From contig CBDCXJ010000051.1 of NCBI GenBank assembly GCA_965223695.1, forward strand, positions 62,001 through 126,000: a stretch of DNA of 64,000 bases, given 5' to 3'. The notes under the pieces were generated by a model, which worked only from the letters and a program-made list of their open reading frames with translations, was not told the DNA's origin and did not search any database. Numbering within the stretch: the first letter of the stretch is position 1; each line of letters begins with the position of its first letter. Of the stretch, positions 37,366 to 46,140 are shown piece by piece. The stretch is from JAUVPB01 sp965223695 (GTDB lineage: Bacteria > Actinomycetota > Thermoleophilia > Gaiellales > Gaiellaceae). A program made the translations under genes and the position numbers.

Positions 37366-38259
37366 TTAGCTCTCGGCCTGTTCGTAGCTCGCCACGCGGG
37401 CGTTCAGCTGTTCGAGCTCGAGCAGGCGCTGGACCTCGGCGAATGGGGTCACCCGCTCGAGCAACGGTCGCGAGTCGCCCCCCTCGGCGAGCACGGCGAG
37501 GGCGTCAGTCACGGCGTGAACCGTAATGCGTGACAGAAGCCCGGGGAAGATCACGAGCTTGAAGCCGAGCTCGGCCAGCTCGGAGGCGCTGTGAAGCGGT
37601 GTCTTGCCGCCCTCGACCATGTTGGCGACGAGGGGCACGCCCGTTGCGGCCAGCTCGAAGCCCACGCGGGCGAGCTCCGCGTCGTCGGTGGGCGCCTCGA
37701 TAAAGAGCGCGTCGGCGCCGGCGTCGGCGTATGCCAGGCCGCGGCTGATCGCCTCGTCGAGCCCGAGCGCCGAGCGCGCGTCGGTCCGAGCCACGATCAT
37801 CAGGTCGTCATCCAGGCGCGCCGCCTGGGCGGCGCGCAGGCGGGCGCGCATCTCGTCGACCGAGACGACCTCCTTGCCCTCGAAGTGGCCGCAGCGTTTT
37901 GGCACGACCTGATCCTCGAGCTGGATCGCGGCGACGCCGGCGCGCTCGTAGAGCTGCACGGTGCGCTCGACGTTGACCGAGCCGCCGAAGCCGGTGTCGG
38001 CGTCGGCGAAGACCGGCAGATCGACCGCCGTGCTGATGTTCTGAGCCATCTGCGCCATCTCGGTCAGGGTCGTCAGGCCGACGTCAGGCTGCCCGAGCAG
38101 CCCGTTCGCCACACCGGCGCCCGTCATGTAGACGCAATGGAAGCCGGCGTGCGCGATCAGGCGCGCGTACAGCGCGTTCATCGCGCCCGGGCAGACGAGT
38201 GGCTCGTCGCCTGCGAGCTCCGCGCGCAGCCGCGCGCCGGGTGAGAGCTGCGGCGTCAC
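37366..38259 (-). CDS. Isocitrate lyase / PEP mutase family C-C lyase
   Basis: The 297-residue TIM-barrel protein has the family metal and active-site segments: PVFADADTGFGG, LEDQVVPKRCGHFEGKEVV and ARTDARSALGLDEAI. The PKRCGH loop marks methylisocitrate, dimethylmalate lyase and oxaloacetate decarboxylase relatives rather than phosphonomutases. Start GTG 38259. Its operon also holds a LeuCD-type hydratase. In Eubacterium barkeri nicotinate degradation a LeuCD-like dimethylmaleate hydratase precedes a lyase of this family, so a hydrate-then-cleave pair is a reasonable inference. Confidence 0.88.
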   Translation of the reverse strand: MTPQLSPGARLRAELAGDEPLVCPGAMNALYARLIAHAGFHCVYMTGAGVANGLLGQPDVGLTTLTEMAQMAQNISTAVDLPVFADADTGFGGSVNVERTVQLYERAGVAAIQLEDQVVPKRCGHFEGKEVVSVDEMRARLRAAQAARLDDDLMIVARTDARSALGLDEAISRGLAYADAGADALFIEAPTDDAELARVGFELAATGVPLVANMVEGGKTPLHSASELAELGFKLVIFPGLLSRITVHAVTDALAVLAEGGDSRPLLERVTPFAEVQRLLELEQLNARVASYEQAES

Positions 38260-38272
38260 GAGCGTGCCGCGG

Positions 38273-39082
38273 TCACGAGCCGCCCGTGAGTGGATGGCGC
38301 CTGAAGAAGTCGAGAGCGGCGGCCGTGGCTTCTTCGGGGTGCGAGATCATGCAGTAGGTGCCGGTCGCGCCCTCGATGACGGCGAGCTCGAGGTCGGGCC
38401 GGAGCTCCTTCATCCCGTCGTAACCGCGGGCGTAGCCCGATTCCTTTCCCATGGGGCCGGTGTCTCCGAGCATGACCATCATCGGGCAGGTCGTGGCCCG
38501 GAGCTCCTCGGTGAGGTCGGAGGCGAGCTGAGCCGGGTGGATCAGCCGGTAGAGCTCGGCCGTCGAGCCGTCTTCGAACTCCTGGCCGAGCCAATCCTCG
38601 TGTGAGGCAGGGCCGCCGAAAAGCTTGCAGACGAGGCGCGCCGCCGCGGGCCACTCGAACTCGTCGAAGATCGTCTCGAGCGAGTTCCAGATCGCCCACA
38701 TCGCCTGCTCCGGCTTGTACTGGGCGTAGCTGATGACGGCGCCAACGCGCTCCGGGTAGCGAGCTGCGAAGCGAATCGAGGTGTACGCGCCGGTCGCCGT
38801 CGCCCAGAGGTGTGTGCGCTCGATGCCGGCCGCGTCGAGCACAGCGACGAGATCGTTGACCTTCGTATCGATCGAGTACTCCTGGATCGGACGGTCCGAC
38901 TTGCCGACGCCGCGAAAGTCCCACGAGATGAGCTTCATCTCGCGCTCGAGCATCGGGTTGGCGAAGGAGAACTGGCGGTGTGCGAGCAGGTCGCCGCCGA
39001 TGGTCGTCAGCGGCTCCGCGTCGGCACGGCCGCTCACCTCGTACCAGATACGGACCGGGTCGCGGGGTATCTCGATGTGCAT
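38273..39082 (-). CDS. Alpha/beta-hydrolase-fold protein lacking the serine nucleophile (copy 1)
   Basis: The 269-residue protein has alpha/beta hydrolase landmarks (DFRGVGKSDRP, FAARYPERVGAVI). At the nucleophile elbow, where hydrolases have GxSxG, it reads ATATG inside HLWATATGAYTS, placing Ala at the Ser position. The usual catalytic GH near the C-terminus reads GTY. The homolog at 50803 has the same changes. Both follow a SfnB/DszC-like monooxygenase gene, so a conserved non-hydrolytic or unconventional role is likely. The nearest functional analogy is RutD or NicD, but those are active hydrolases. Confidence 0.83.
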   Translation of the reverse strand: MHIEIPRDPVRIWYEVSGRADAEPLTTIGGDLLAHRQFSFANPMLEREMKLISWDFRGVGKSDRPIQEYSIDTKVNDLVAVLDAAGIERTHLWATATGAYTSIRFAARYPERVGAVISYAQYKPEQAMWAIWNSLETIFDEFEWPAAARLVCKLFGGPASHEDWLGQEFEDGSTAELYRLIHPAQLASDLTEELRATTCPMMVMLGDTGPMGKESGYARGYDGMKELRPDLELAVIEGATGTYCMISHPEEATAAALDFFRRHPLTGGS

Positions 39083-39091
39083 GCTTGGTCC

Positions 39092-40306
39092 TTAGGTAAA
39101 GGAGGTCACGGGTGGGGGCTCGGCGTTGAGCGTCCAATCCCCGACCAGTCTGTACGTGTAGTCGACCGGGTCGTGCAGCGTAAGCGTTCGCGCGTCGCGC
39201 CAGAAGCGATCGAGGGCGTGCGCGGCAACCGTTGCTCCGGCTCCGCAGATCTGGAAGACGCGCTCGGATACCTCGAGCGACACCTCGGTCGCGACCGCTT
39301 TCGCCTCTGACGTTCTGACCGACGCCAGAGCGCGTAGCTCGCCCGAGGGCGTCTCCTCGGCGGCGTCGATCGCCTCGCACGCTGTCTCGAGCAGTGAGCG
39401 CGCCGTCGCGGCGTGGGTCGCCATCGTGCCGGCGTGGCCGATCACATAGGGATCGTCGACCGCGGCTTCGACCTCGGCGTGCGGCCAGGGACGCGCTCTG
39501 GTACGCACGTACTCGAGCCCGGCCGACAACGCCGCCTCGGCGATGCCGACGAACACCGCCGCGAAGCCCGCCTGGCCGACGATCGAAAAGAGACTCTCCG
39601 GCTGGTCGAAACCCTCGGTCCGGAAGCAGCGCTCGTCGGGGACATGAACGTTGTCGAGCTCGATCGTCCCGCTCGATGTGGTGCGCTGGCCCATTCCGTC
39701 CCAGTCATCGTGGATCGTCATGCCCGGCGTCTCGCGCTCGAGAAACACCATGCGCACCTCGCCGAGGTCGCGCGTCGTGTGTCCTTCGGGTGCGGCCGGC
39801 GGCTCGATCTTGCCCGAGACGTAGAGCACGTCGCCGCCCATCGAGCCGGTCGCATAGAACTTCGTTCCGTTCAGGCGCCACCCACCGTTGGGGTCGGGCG
39901 TCAACTCGGTCTTGAAGTCGAAGATCGTCTTCGTGCCGCGCTCCGAGTACCCGTTGCCGATGAACAGCCCCTCCTGCGCGAGCCGACGGTAGAGCCCCTC
40001 GCGAACGCCCGGCTCGGCCTCGACCTGGTTGAGCAGCTCGACGCCGTAGGTATGCGTGATGTACATCTGGGCGACGTTCGGGTCGCCTTGCGCGAGCGCC
40101 GCGACGACACGCACGTAGTCGGCTATCGATGCCCCGGAGCCGCCCTGCTCGGCGGGCACGCGCAGCGCGAATAGCCCTGTCTGGCGCATCTCGTCGATCT
40201 CGGCGTGGGGGAAACGACGCTCTCGGTCGCGCTCGGCGGCACCTTCGGCCAGCCGCAGCGCGAATTCTTCGGCTGTTGCTACAGGGTCAGCGGGAGGGGC
40301 CGTCAC
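39092..40306 (-). CDS. Acyl-CoA-dehydrogenase-fold monooxygenase (SfnB/DszC-like, copy 3)
   Basis: The 404-residue protein shows the intact form of the family: ERRFPHAEIDEMRQTGLFAL near the N-terminus, ATGSMGGDVLYVSG and HDDWDGMGQRTTSSGTIELD in the middle, and DRFWRDARTLTLHDP near the end. FMNH2-dependent oxygenation of a small substrate is inferred from SfnB/DszC. GTG 40306 overlaps the stop of the isochorismatase gene (GTGA). No flavin reductase is in this operon; those at 27811 or 51608 could serve it. Confidence 0.87.
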   Translation of the reverse strand: MTAPPADPVATAEEFALRLAEGAAERDRERRFPHAEIDEMRQTGLFALRVPAEQGGSGASIADYVRVVAALAQGDPNVAQMYITHTYGVELLNQVEAEPGVREGLYRRLAQEGLFIGNGYSERGTKTIFDFKTELTPDPNGGWRLNGTKFYATGSMGGDVLYVSGKIEPPAAPEGHTTRDLGEVRMVFLERETPGMTIHDDWDGMGQRTTSSGTIELDNVHVPDERCFRTEGFDQPESLFSIVGQAGFAAVFVGIAEAALSAGLEYVRTRARPWPHAEVEAAVDDPYVIGHAGTMATHAATARSLLETACEAIDAAEETPSGELRALASVRTSEAKAVATEVSLEVSERVFQICGAGATVAAHALDRFWRDARTLTLHDPVDYTYRLVGDWTLNAEPPPVTSFT

Positions 40307-40992
40307 CCGGCGCCGCCGAGGTAGTCGGCCGCCTCGTCACCGCTCATCAAATCCGTGTACTTCATCCACAAGTCGAGCAGCGACGCCTTGTGCGAGATCT
40401 GCACTCGATCGGCAACTGCATCCCAGATGACGGCCGTGCGGAAGCCTCGCGTGATCGCATCGACCGACGTGGCCCGGACGCAACCGCTCGTCGAGACACC
40501 ACAGACGAGGATCGAATCGGCCTGAAGCTGGACGAGGTAGGTGAGGAGTGGCGTGCCCCAGAAGGCGCTCGCGTAGGCCTTGTCGATCACCAGCTCGTCC
40601 TCGAGGGGTGCGACCGCGTCGACGATCTCGGTGCCCGGGTCGCCTTCGATCGTGCGCGCGTGATCCCAGCCCGCTTTGGCACTCACCATGTCGAACCGGA
40701 TCGTCTTCTTCTGCAGGTTGCGCGTGTAGATGACGGGCACGCTCGCAGCACGTGCCGCCGGCAGCACGCGTTCGATCGTGCGCACCGCCTCCCACGCGCG
40801 TTGGCCGCCACCCGCCGGCCAGTCCTTCTGCTGCTCGGTGATCGGAGCGTCGGCTCCGATGTAGTTGTGCTGGCAGTCGATCACGAGGACAGCGGGCCGC
40901 GCGCCCAGACCACGCGTCTGGCCGTACTTGCCGAGCGCGATGACCTCGCGCTCCTCGTCGCTGAGGCTGTCTTCCCAGGGAAGGCTTGTCAT
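40303..40992 (-). CDS. Isochorismatase-fold amidohydrolase (copy 2)
   Basis: The 229-residue protein has the triad D in VLVIDCQHNYIG, K in VIDKAYASAFWG and C in CGVSTSGCVRATSVDA. Length and motifs fit maleamate, peroxyureidoacrylate or N-carbamoylsarcosine amidohydrolases. ATG 40992 overlaps the LeuD-type gene by 4 bases and its stop overlaps the monooxygenase start, so it is tightly coupled on both sides. Next to a LeuCD-type hydratase, a maleamate-like amide giving a maleate-like acid is an attractive but unproven substrate. Confidence 0.88.
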   Translation of the reverse strand: MTSLPWEDSLSDEEREVIALGKYGQTRGLGARPAVLVIDCQHNYIGADAPITEQQKDWPAGGGQRAWEAVRTIERVLPAARAASVPVIYTRNLQKKTIRFDMVSAKAGWDHARTIEGDPGTEIVDAVAPLEDELVIDKAYASAFWGTPLLTYLVQLQADSILVCGVSTSGCVRATSVDAITRGFRTAVIWDAVADRVQISHKASLLDLWMKYTDLMSGDEAADYLGGAG

Positions 40993-41504
40993 TCGAGAGC
41001 TCCTGTCTCGATCGGGGGCAGGTAGCCCTGCGCTGTGAGGCTGTCGAGCACGCCGCCACTCTCGACGATCGCGAGCAGCTCTACGGGCAGGGGGTCGGTC
41101 GTCAGCTCGGCGCCGGTCGAGACGTTCTCGATCGTCCCGGCGGCGAAGTCGACGCGCAGCGTCTCGCCCTCGTTGACGATCGAGAGCACCCCGGGCGCGG
41201 CGAACGCGGGGAGTGCGTAGTTGACGCAGTTGCGGAAGTAGAGGTTGGCGAACGACTCGGCGAGGCTGGCCGCGATCCCGAGCTCGCGCAGCAGCGCCAC
41301 CGCGGGCCGGGAGCTGCCCATGCCGAAGTTCGTGCCACCAATGATGATGTCGCCTGGCTCGACCTCGCTTGACCAATCGGGCCGGTTGGCGCTGAAGACG
41401 AGCTTTGCGGCCTCTTCGAGTGGGAGCGCGTACGCGCGCTGCGGGTAGAGAAGATCGGTCGAGATGTCGTCGCCAAACGTCCAGACGCGGCCCTCGACGA
41501 CCAT
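40989..41504 (-). CDS. Aconitase-superfamily hydratase small subunit (LeuD-type)
   Basis: The 171-residue swivel-domain protein resembles 3-isopropylmalate dehydratase small subunits: GRVWTFGDDISTDLLYPQRAY, GGTNFGMGSSRPAVA and FRNCVNYALPAF. ATG 41504 is picked because upstream sequence in the open frame is a shadow of the large-subunit gene, which ends at 41525. Catabolic relatives include maleate/citraconate and dimethylmaleate hydratases. Its place in a catabolic operon, away from leuA and leuB, argues for such a role rather than leucine synthesis. Confidence 0.88.
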   Translation of the reverse strand: MVVEGRVWTFGDDISTDLLYPQRAYALPLEEAAKLVFSANRPDWSSEVEPGDIIIGGTNFGMGSSRPAVALLRELGIAASLAESFANLYFRNCVNYALPAFAAPGVLSIVNEGETLRVDFAAGTIENVSTGAELTTDPLPVELLAIVESGGVLDSLTAQGYLPPIETGALE

Positions 41505-41524
41505 CAGACGCTCGTACCGATCAT

Positions 41525-42779
41525 CTAGTCGAGCTCCCGCGGGTCGGTGATCGCGCCAATGACCGCCGACGCCGCGACGGTCCGCGCAGACGCCATGTAG
41601 ACCTCGGAGGACGGGCTCCCCATGCGGCCCTTGAAGTTGCGTGTCGACGCGGTCAGGCACACCTCGTCCTTGCCGAGGACACCCATGTGGTAGCCGAAGC
41701 ATGCGCCGCAGGTCGAGCTCGTAACGACGCCGCCCGCCTCCATGATCGTCGCGACGTACCCGGCTCGCACGGCGTCCAGGTAGACGCGCTGAGAGGCCGG
41801 CGTCACGATCAGGCGTGTACCGGGCGCCACCTTCCGGCCGTCGAGCACGCTGGCGGCAACGGCGAAGTCCTCGAGGTGGCCGTTGGCACACGAGCCGATG
41901 AAGCACTGATCAAGCCTGGTGCCGCGCTGCTGTGTGACCGGGGCGACGTTGCCGACGATCTTGCCGGGCGTTGCGATCTGCGGCTCGACCGCGCCCAGGT
42001 CGAGCGTCCACGTGTCGTCGTAATCCGCACCGGCGTCAGGCTCGACCGGGCTCGGTTCCTCGACGCCCCGCTCGGCGAGGTAGGCCTCGATGACGGAGTC
42101 CGAGCTGAAGATCGCGAACTCAGCGTTGATCTCCGCACACTGCGTGGCCACCGTCCGTCGATCATGAAGCGACAGCGCGCCAACGCCACCGCCCACGAAC
42201 TCGACGTTTCGGTTTTCAGCCGAGCCGTGCGCACCGGCAAGCGCCAGGAAGACGTCTTTCCCCTCGCAGGCGGGCCCGAGCTTGCCGCTCAGCTCGACGC
42301 GCACGGTCGGCGCCACCACGAACCAGGTAGTGCCGGTGCAGATGATCTGGATCATCTCAATCCCGCCGACGCCCCGCGCTGCGGCGTTGAAGGCACCGCC
42401 GGCGCACGTGTGTGAGTCCGAGCAGAGCAGGAGCTCTCCGGGTCGGGCGAGGCCGTGCTCGGCGATGATCTGGTGGCAGATGCCGTGGTCGCCGATGTCG
42501 AAGAAGTCGTCGATTGCAAAGCGCTCGCAGAACTCGCGAGCGAGATGGTGGCCGTTGGCGTCCCGCGTCGTCGGGGCCGGCGCACCGTGATCGAGAATCA
42601 CGGCAAGACGCTCGGGGGTGTGCGACGCGAACCGGCTGGCGCCAGGGAACGGCTGTCGACGAGAACTGCATGTCGAGCACGACGGCGCGGTCGACCGCGC
42701 AGGCCAGAATCTCGCCCGGTGCCGTCGCCTCAAGGCCGGCCGCCCGTGCGAGGATCTTCTCGGTCATGGTCAGCCCCAT
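41525..42779 (-). CDS. Aconitase-superfamily hydratase large subunit (LeuC-type), one frameshift in the sequence
   Basis: The large subunit carries the 4Fe-4S cluster cysteines in GSCANGHLED and SSTCGACFGYHMG, and CSDSHTCAGGAFNA for substrate and cluster binding. The N-terminus (MGLTMTEKILARAAGLEA from ATG 42779) is in a different frame from the rest. Removing one G from the G5 run at 42614-42618 (plus strand) joins VAHP to ERLAVILDHGAPAPT exactly as expected for the family. Full length would be about 417 residues. The start is 9 bases after a TAGCCT element and has no Shine-Dalgarno, so it probably opens the minus-strand operon that continues to 35503. Confidence 0.87.
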
Positions 42780-42788
42780 CGCGGCAAC

Positions 42789-42794
42789 AGGCTA
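42789..42794 (-). promoter_or_regulatory. -10 element of the LeuC-type operon (leaderless type)
   Basis: Read on the minus strand, TAGCCT lies 9 bases upstream of ATG 42779. It would drive the eight-gene operon ending at 35503. Confidence 0.4.
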
Positions 42795-42947
42795 GCCACT
42801 GGACGGCTTCGGGTCGGCCAGGTTGACCGCCTCGGCAGTCGTGGGCGTACGTCCTGGTTGACGTTGTAGCGGCGCCGCGCTCCTGCCATACTCGATCTCT
42901 ATGCAGCCCCGGGTCGCGGGCTGGGTATGCGGAGGGGCTATCTAGCG

Positions 42948-44272
42948 ATGCGCAGAATCTAGTTGTTCGTCGGCAGCTGCGTTGTCGCGACCATCGTCGC
43001 AGGCTGTGGAACGACGCTGGGAGCAGAGGAAGAGGGCCGCGAACTGCTCCCCGGCGCGCCGCTCGTCGAGCCTTCGACCGAGACGGCGCCGCCCGTCGAG
43101 CCGCTCTCGCTCGAGGAGTCCGAGTCGGCGCCCGAGGTCGAACCCGAGCCGGCGCCGGAGCCACTGCCGGAGCTGCTTCCCGAAGATGAGCCACTTCAGC
43201 TGCCCCCCCTCGAGGAGGAGGACGTCGCGGCAGTGAACCCGTTCACCGAGGCGGACCGGCTTGCTGCTGCGAGGACGATCGGTGCGGATCGCCGTCAGCG
43301 CGGCTGGCGTGTTGCCCGGGAGCGAGAGGGGGGTTCCGGGTCAGGAGCGACGGCGTGTTCGACGTCCGCAACCACCTCGGCACGATCGACCTCGAGGCAT
43401 CGAGCCTGATCCGCGCCCTCGGCGATCAGGGCACGCTCGGGGCGGTTTTCGTCCCCGAGGAGATCCTCTTCACGCCGAGCGGAGCGTTCCTGAACTACGC
43501 CGACCTTCCCGAGGCTGTCCCGGGGCAAGAGCCCTGGGCCTCGGCCCGCTACAGGCAACTCTTCGGGGCGCCGCAGTGGCCCGACCAGGGGACGGTCTCG
43601 GCGCTCGCGCTGACGACGCCGGCACACATCGCGGGCATGCTTCAGTCGTCTCGGAAGACGCTGGTCGAGATCGGGCCGCAGCCGATTCGCGGCGCGACGG
43701 CGACGCGCTACAGCGCCGTCGTCGACCTCGCGAAGCTGCCGGCCGCGGCGCCCGAGTCAACGCGCGGCGTCATCCGGACACAAGCGCGCGCGCTGGCCGC
43801 GGCGCTCGGGGCAACCGAGCTGCCGATGGACGTGTGGATCGACGCAAAGGGCCGGCCGCGCCGGGTCCAGATCGATCTAGGCGCCGCGGGTGGAGTCACC
43901 ACGATCGAGGTGCCGCCCGAAGACGACGCTGGGGTCGTGCCCGACAGCACGGAGGAGGCGCCCGCCGACGGGTCAGGTATCGACGGGTCAGTCCTCGGGA
44001 GCGCCACCACGGATCCCGTCCTGGAGGGGGCGCCAGCCGGCGAAGCGCTGGCACCCGACGGAACGGTCGACCCCGACGGCCTCGCACGCACGCTCGAGGG
44101 CAACGTGGCGGTGGCCGAGCAAGGCCCGCCCAGGGTGGTGCTCGTGATCGACTTCATCACCTTCGGTGGGCGGGCGAGGGCCGTCGTTCCGGCCGAGGAT
44201 GTGACCGGCGCCTATGCCGATGTCACGCGAATCGCCCAAGCGGTGGCGGCGAGTTTCGCCGAACAGCCCTAG
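42948..44272 (+). pseudogene. Lipoprotein (LolA/LppX-like fold suspected), early amber codon and two frameshifts
   Basis: A GGAGGGG ribosome binding site (42931-42937) precedes ATG 42948, but the fifth codon is TAG (42960-42962). The frame then continues with a membrane segment and lipobox (VAGC) and an acidic Pro-Glu linker. Two frame changes follow: near 43281-43282 and at the G6 run 43328-43333. Dropping one base at each restores a chain aligned to the intact neighbour at 44358 (for example RGATATRYSAVVDLAKLP and LPMDVWIDAKGRPRRV). A TTG at 42963 could act as a start after the amber codon. No enzymatic role is suggested; related lipoproteins bind lipids or act in the envelope. Confidence 0.75.
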
Positions 44273-44357
44273 CTCGACGCACCCGGCGCCCTTTCGCCTC
44301 GGCGGTCTATCGCCAAGCCCACCCTGAGGGCGGTCAAGTTGTGTGCGGCGCCTGCCG

Positions 44358-45335
44358 ATGAAAGCCCTAATGCGGCTTCTCTCTACGGCACCCTTCCGCC
44401 GACGATCGCTGCTCGCGCTGCTGCTCGGCGCCGGCGCTCTTATGCTCGGCGGCTGTCTTGGCGGCGCGGACATCGGGGGTGCCGACGAGCCGTCGATCCC
44501 GCTCGAGAACGCGACCGGTGCCGACGGGCCCGGGCCCGCAGCCGCGGTTCTGGCGGCAGCCGCGACGAAGACCACCGGCACCGGCTCGGCGAAGCTGGAG
44601 ATGACGCTTGCCATGACGATCCCAGGCGCGCCCGAGCGCGTCGACATCGGAATGTCGGGCGCCTTCGATCTCGAGGGCCAGCGCGGACGGCTCGTCCTCG
44701 ACTACGGGAATCTGGTCGAGGCGCTCGGGCCGGACTCGGCGCAGGTGGGTGCGTTCCTGCCAGATCGGCTGATCTTCGAGCCGACCGCCGTGTACCTGCG
44801 CATGCCGCGGCTGGCCGAGGTCGTCCAGGGCAGCAAGAAGTGGATCAAGCTCGACGTCCAGCAGCTCGCTGCCGACCAGGGACTCCAGATCACAGGCGTC
44901 GACCAGCTCGGCCAGGCCGATCCCACGCAGCTGCTCGCTTTGCTTGAGTCGCTCGAGGGAGCGATCGAGGATCTCGGTGCCGACGACGTTCGCGGCCAGC
45001 CCGCGACGCACTACAGGGCCACGATCAATATGGCGAAGCTCGCCGCCACTGCGCCGGCCGATCAGCAGGCGTTGCTCGAAGGTCAGCTCGATCAGCTCAG
45101 CCAGTTGGGGCTCGACAGCCTCCCTGTCGAGGTCTGGGTCGACGGCGAAGGACGTGTCGTCCGGATGGCCGCGACCATCGCCGTGCCCGATACCGGCACG
45201 GGAGGGGGCACGATCGCGTTTGACGTCGAGCTGTTCGATTTTGGCGCGCCGGTCAAGATCAAGACCCCGGCACCGAAGCACGTCTCGAGCGTCGAGAGCC
45301 TGCTCGCGGCGATCGGCGCCGGCATCACCGGCTAG
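44358..45335 (+). CDS. Lipoprotein, tandem paralog of the preceding damaged gene
   Basis: The 325-residue protein begins with a lipoprotein signal (RRRSLLALLLGAGALMLGGC, lipobox cysteine about residue 33). The body has repeated beta-rich segments such as RGQPATHYRATINMAKLA and LPVEVWVDGEGRVVRM, resembling LolA/LppX-like lipoproteins of actinobacteria; this fold assignment is by pattern only. It aligns over most of its length with 42948-44272. ATG 44358 is chosen over 44343; no clear ribosome binding site is present. It converges with the short-chain dehydrogenase genes. Confidence 0.7.
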   Translation: MKALMRLLSTAPFRRRSLLALLLGAGALMLGGCLGGADIGGADEPSIPLENATGADGPGPAAAVLAAAATKTTGTGSAKLEMTLAMTIPGAPERVDIGMSGAFDLEGQRGRLVLDYGNLVEALGPDSAQVGAFLPDRLIFEPTAVYLRMPRLAEVVQGSKKWIKLDVQQLAADQGLQITGVDQLGQADPTQLLALLESLEGAIEDLGADDVRGQPATHYRATINMAKLAATAPADQQALLEGQLDQLSQLGLDSLPVEVWVDGEGRVVRMAATIAVPDTGTGGGTIAFDVELFDFGAPVKIKTPAPKHVSSVESLLAAIGAGITG

Positions 45336-45375
45336 GCCCTAAAGGTAAGTCGTATAGGTAGGCCCGCCGCGCGGA

Positions 45376-46140
45376 CTACTCCATCGCGACGCCGCCGTCG
45401 ACGTTCACCGTTTCGCCGGTGACGTAGGACGAGGCGTCCGAGACGAGCCAGACGATGACGCGCGCGATCTCCTCGGGCTGCGCCGCTCGCCCGAGCGGCA
45501 CCGCCGCGAGGCATCGCTCCCAGATCGCGGGATCTGCCCGCAGCGGCGCCAGCCGTGTCGTATCGGTCAAGCCCGGGTCGACGGCGTTGACGCGGATCCC
45601 GAATGGCGCCAGCTCGCGCGCCATCACCTTCGTGAGCCCGTCGATGCCCGCCTTGGCTGCGGCGTAGGCGCTCTTGCCTAGGAAGCCGCCGCCGCGCTTG
45701 CCGGCGACCGAGGCGACGTTGGCGATACGCCCAAAACCGCGCTCGACCATGCCTGGCACGATGATCCGGCCCGTGACGAAGCAGCCCTTGAGGTGCGAGT
45801 CGATCGTCGCCTGCCACTCGGCCAGCTCGAGCTCATCGATGGGTGACGTCGCGACATTGCCCGCGGCGTTCACGATCGTGTCGATCGGATCAGCGCGCTC
45901 GACGAGCGACTCGACGGCGGCCCAGTCGGCGACGTCGAGCGCTTCGAGCGTGACATCGGCGCCCGAGGACGCGACACGTGCTGCCGTCCTCGTGAGCGCG
46001 TCCGCATCGAGGTCGACGAGAACGAGCCGCGCCGCGCCGCGCTCGGCAAGCAGCTCCGTGCAGGCCTGACCGATACCGGCACCAGCACCCGTCACGAGCA
46101 CGGTGCGTCCGCTGAGATCGATGCGATCAGCGAAGCTCAT
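45376..46140 (-). CDS. Short-chain dehydrogenase/reductase (copy 1)
   Basis: The 254-residue protein has the classical SDR features: TGAGAGIGQACTELLAERG cofactor loop, NAAGN, and the catalytic Ser-Tyr-Lys set with YAAAKAGIDGL (Tyr and Lys). C-terminal VTGETVNVDGG is typical of the FabG-like group. ATG 46140 overlaps the stop of the second SDR gene by 4 bases. NAD(P)-dependent oxidation of a hydroxy-acid or alcohol intermediate is expected. Confidence 0.92.
   Translation of the reverse strand: MSFADRIDLSGRTVLVTGAGAGIGQACTELLAERGAARLVLVDLDADALTRTAARVASSGADVTLEALDVADWAAVESLVERADPIDTIVNAAGNVATSPIDELELAEWQATIDSHLKGCFVTGRIIVPGMVERGFGRIANVASVAGKRGGGFLGKSAYAAAKAGIDGLTKVMARELAPFGIRVNAVDPGLTDTTRLAPLRADPAIWERCLAAVPLGRAAQPEEIARVIVWLVSDASSYVTGETVNVDGGVAME

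Noticed and set aside
40989..42779. Assignment as leucine-biosynthetic leuC/leuD
   Set aside because: The proteins are of that family, but no leuA or leuB is nearby and all neighbours are catabolic; family-level names are safer.
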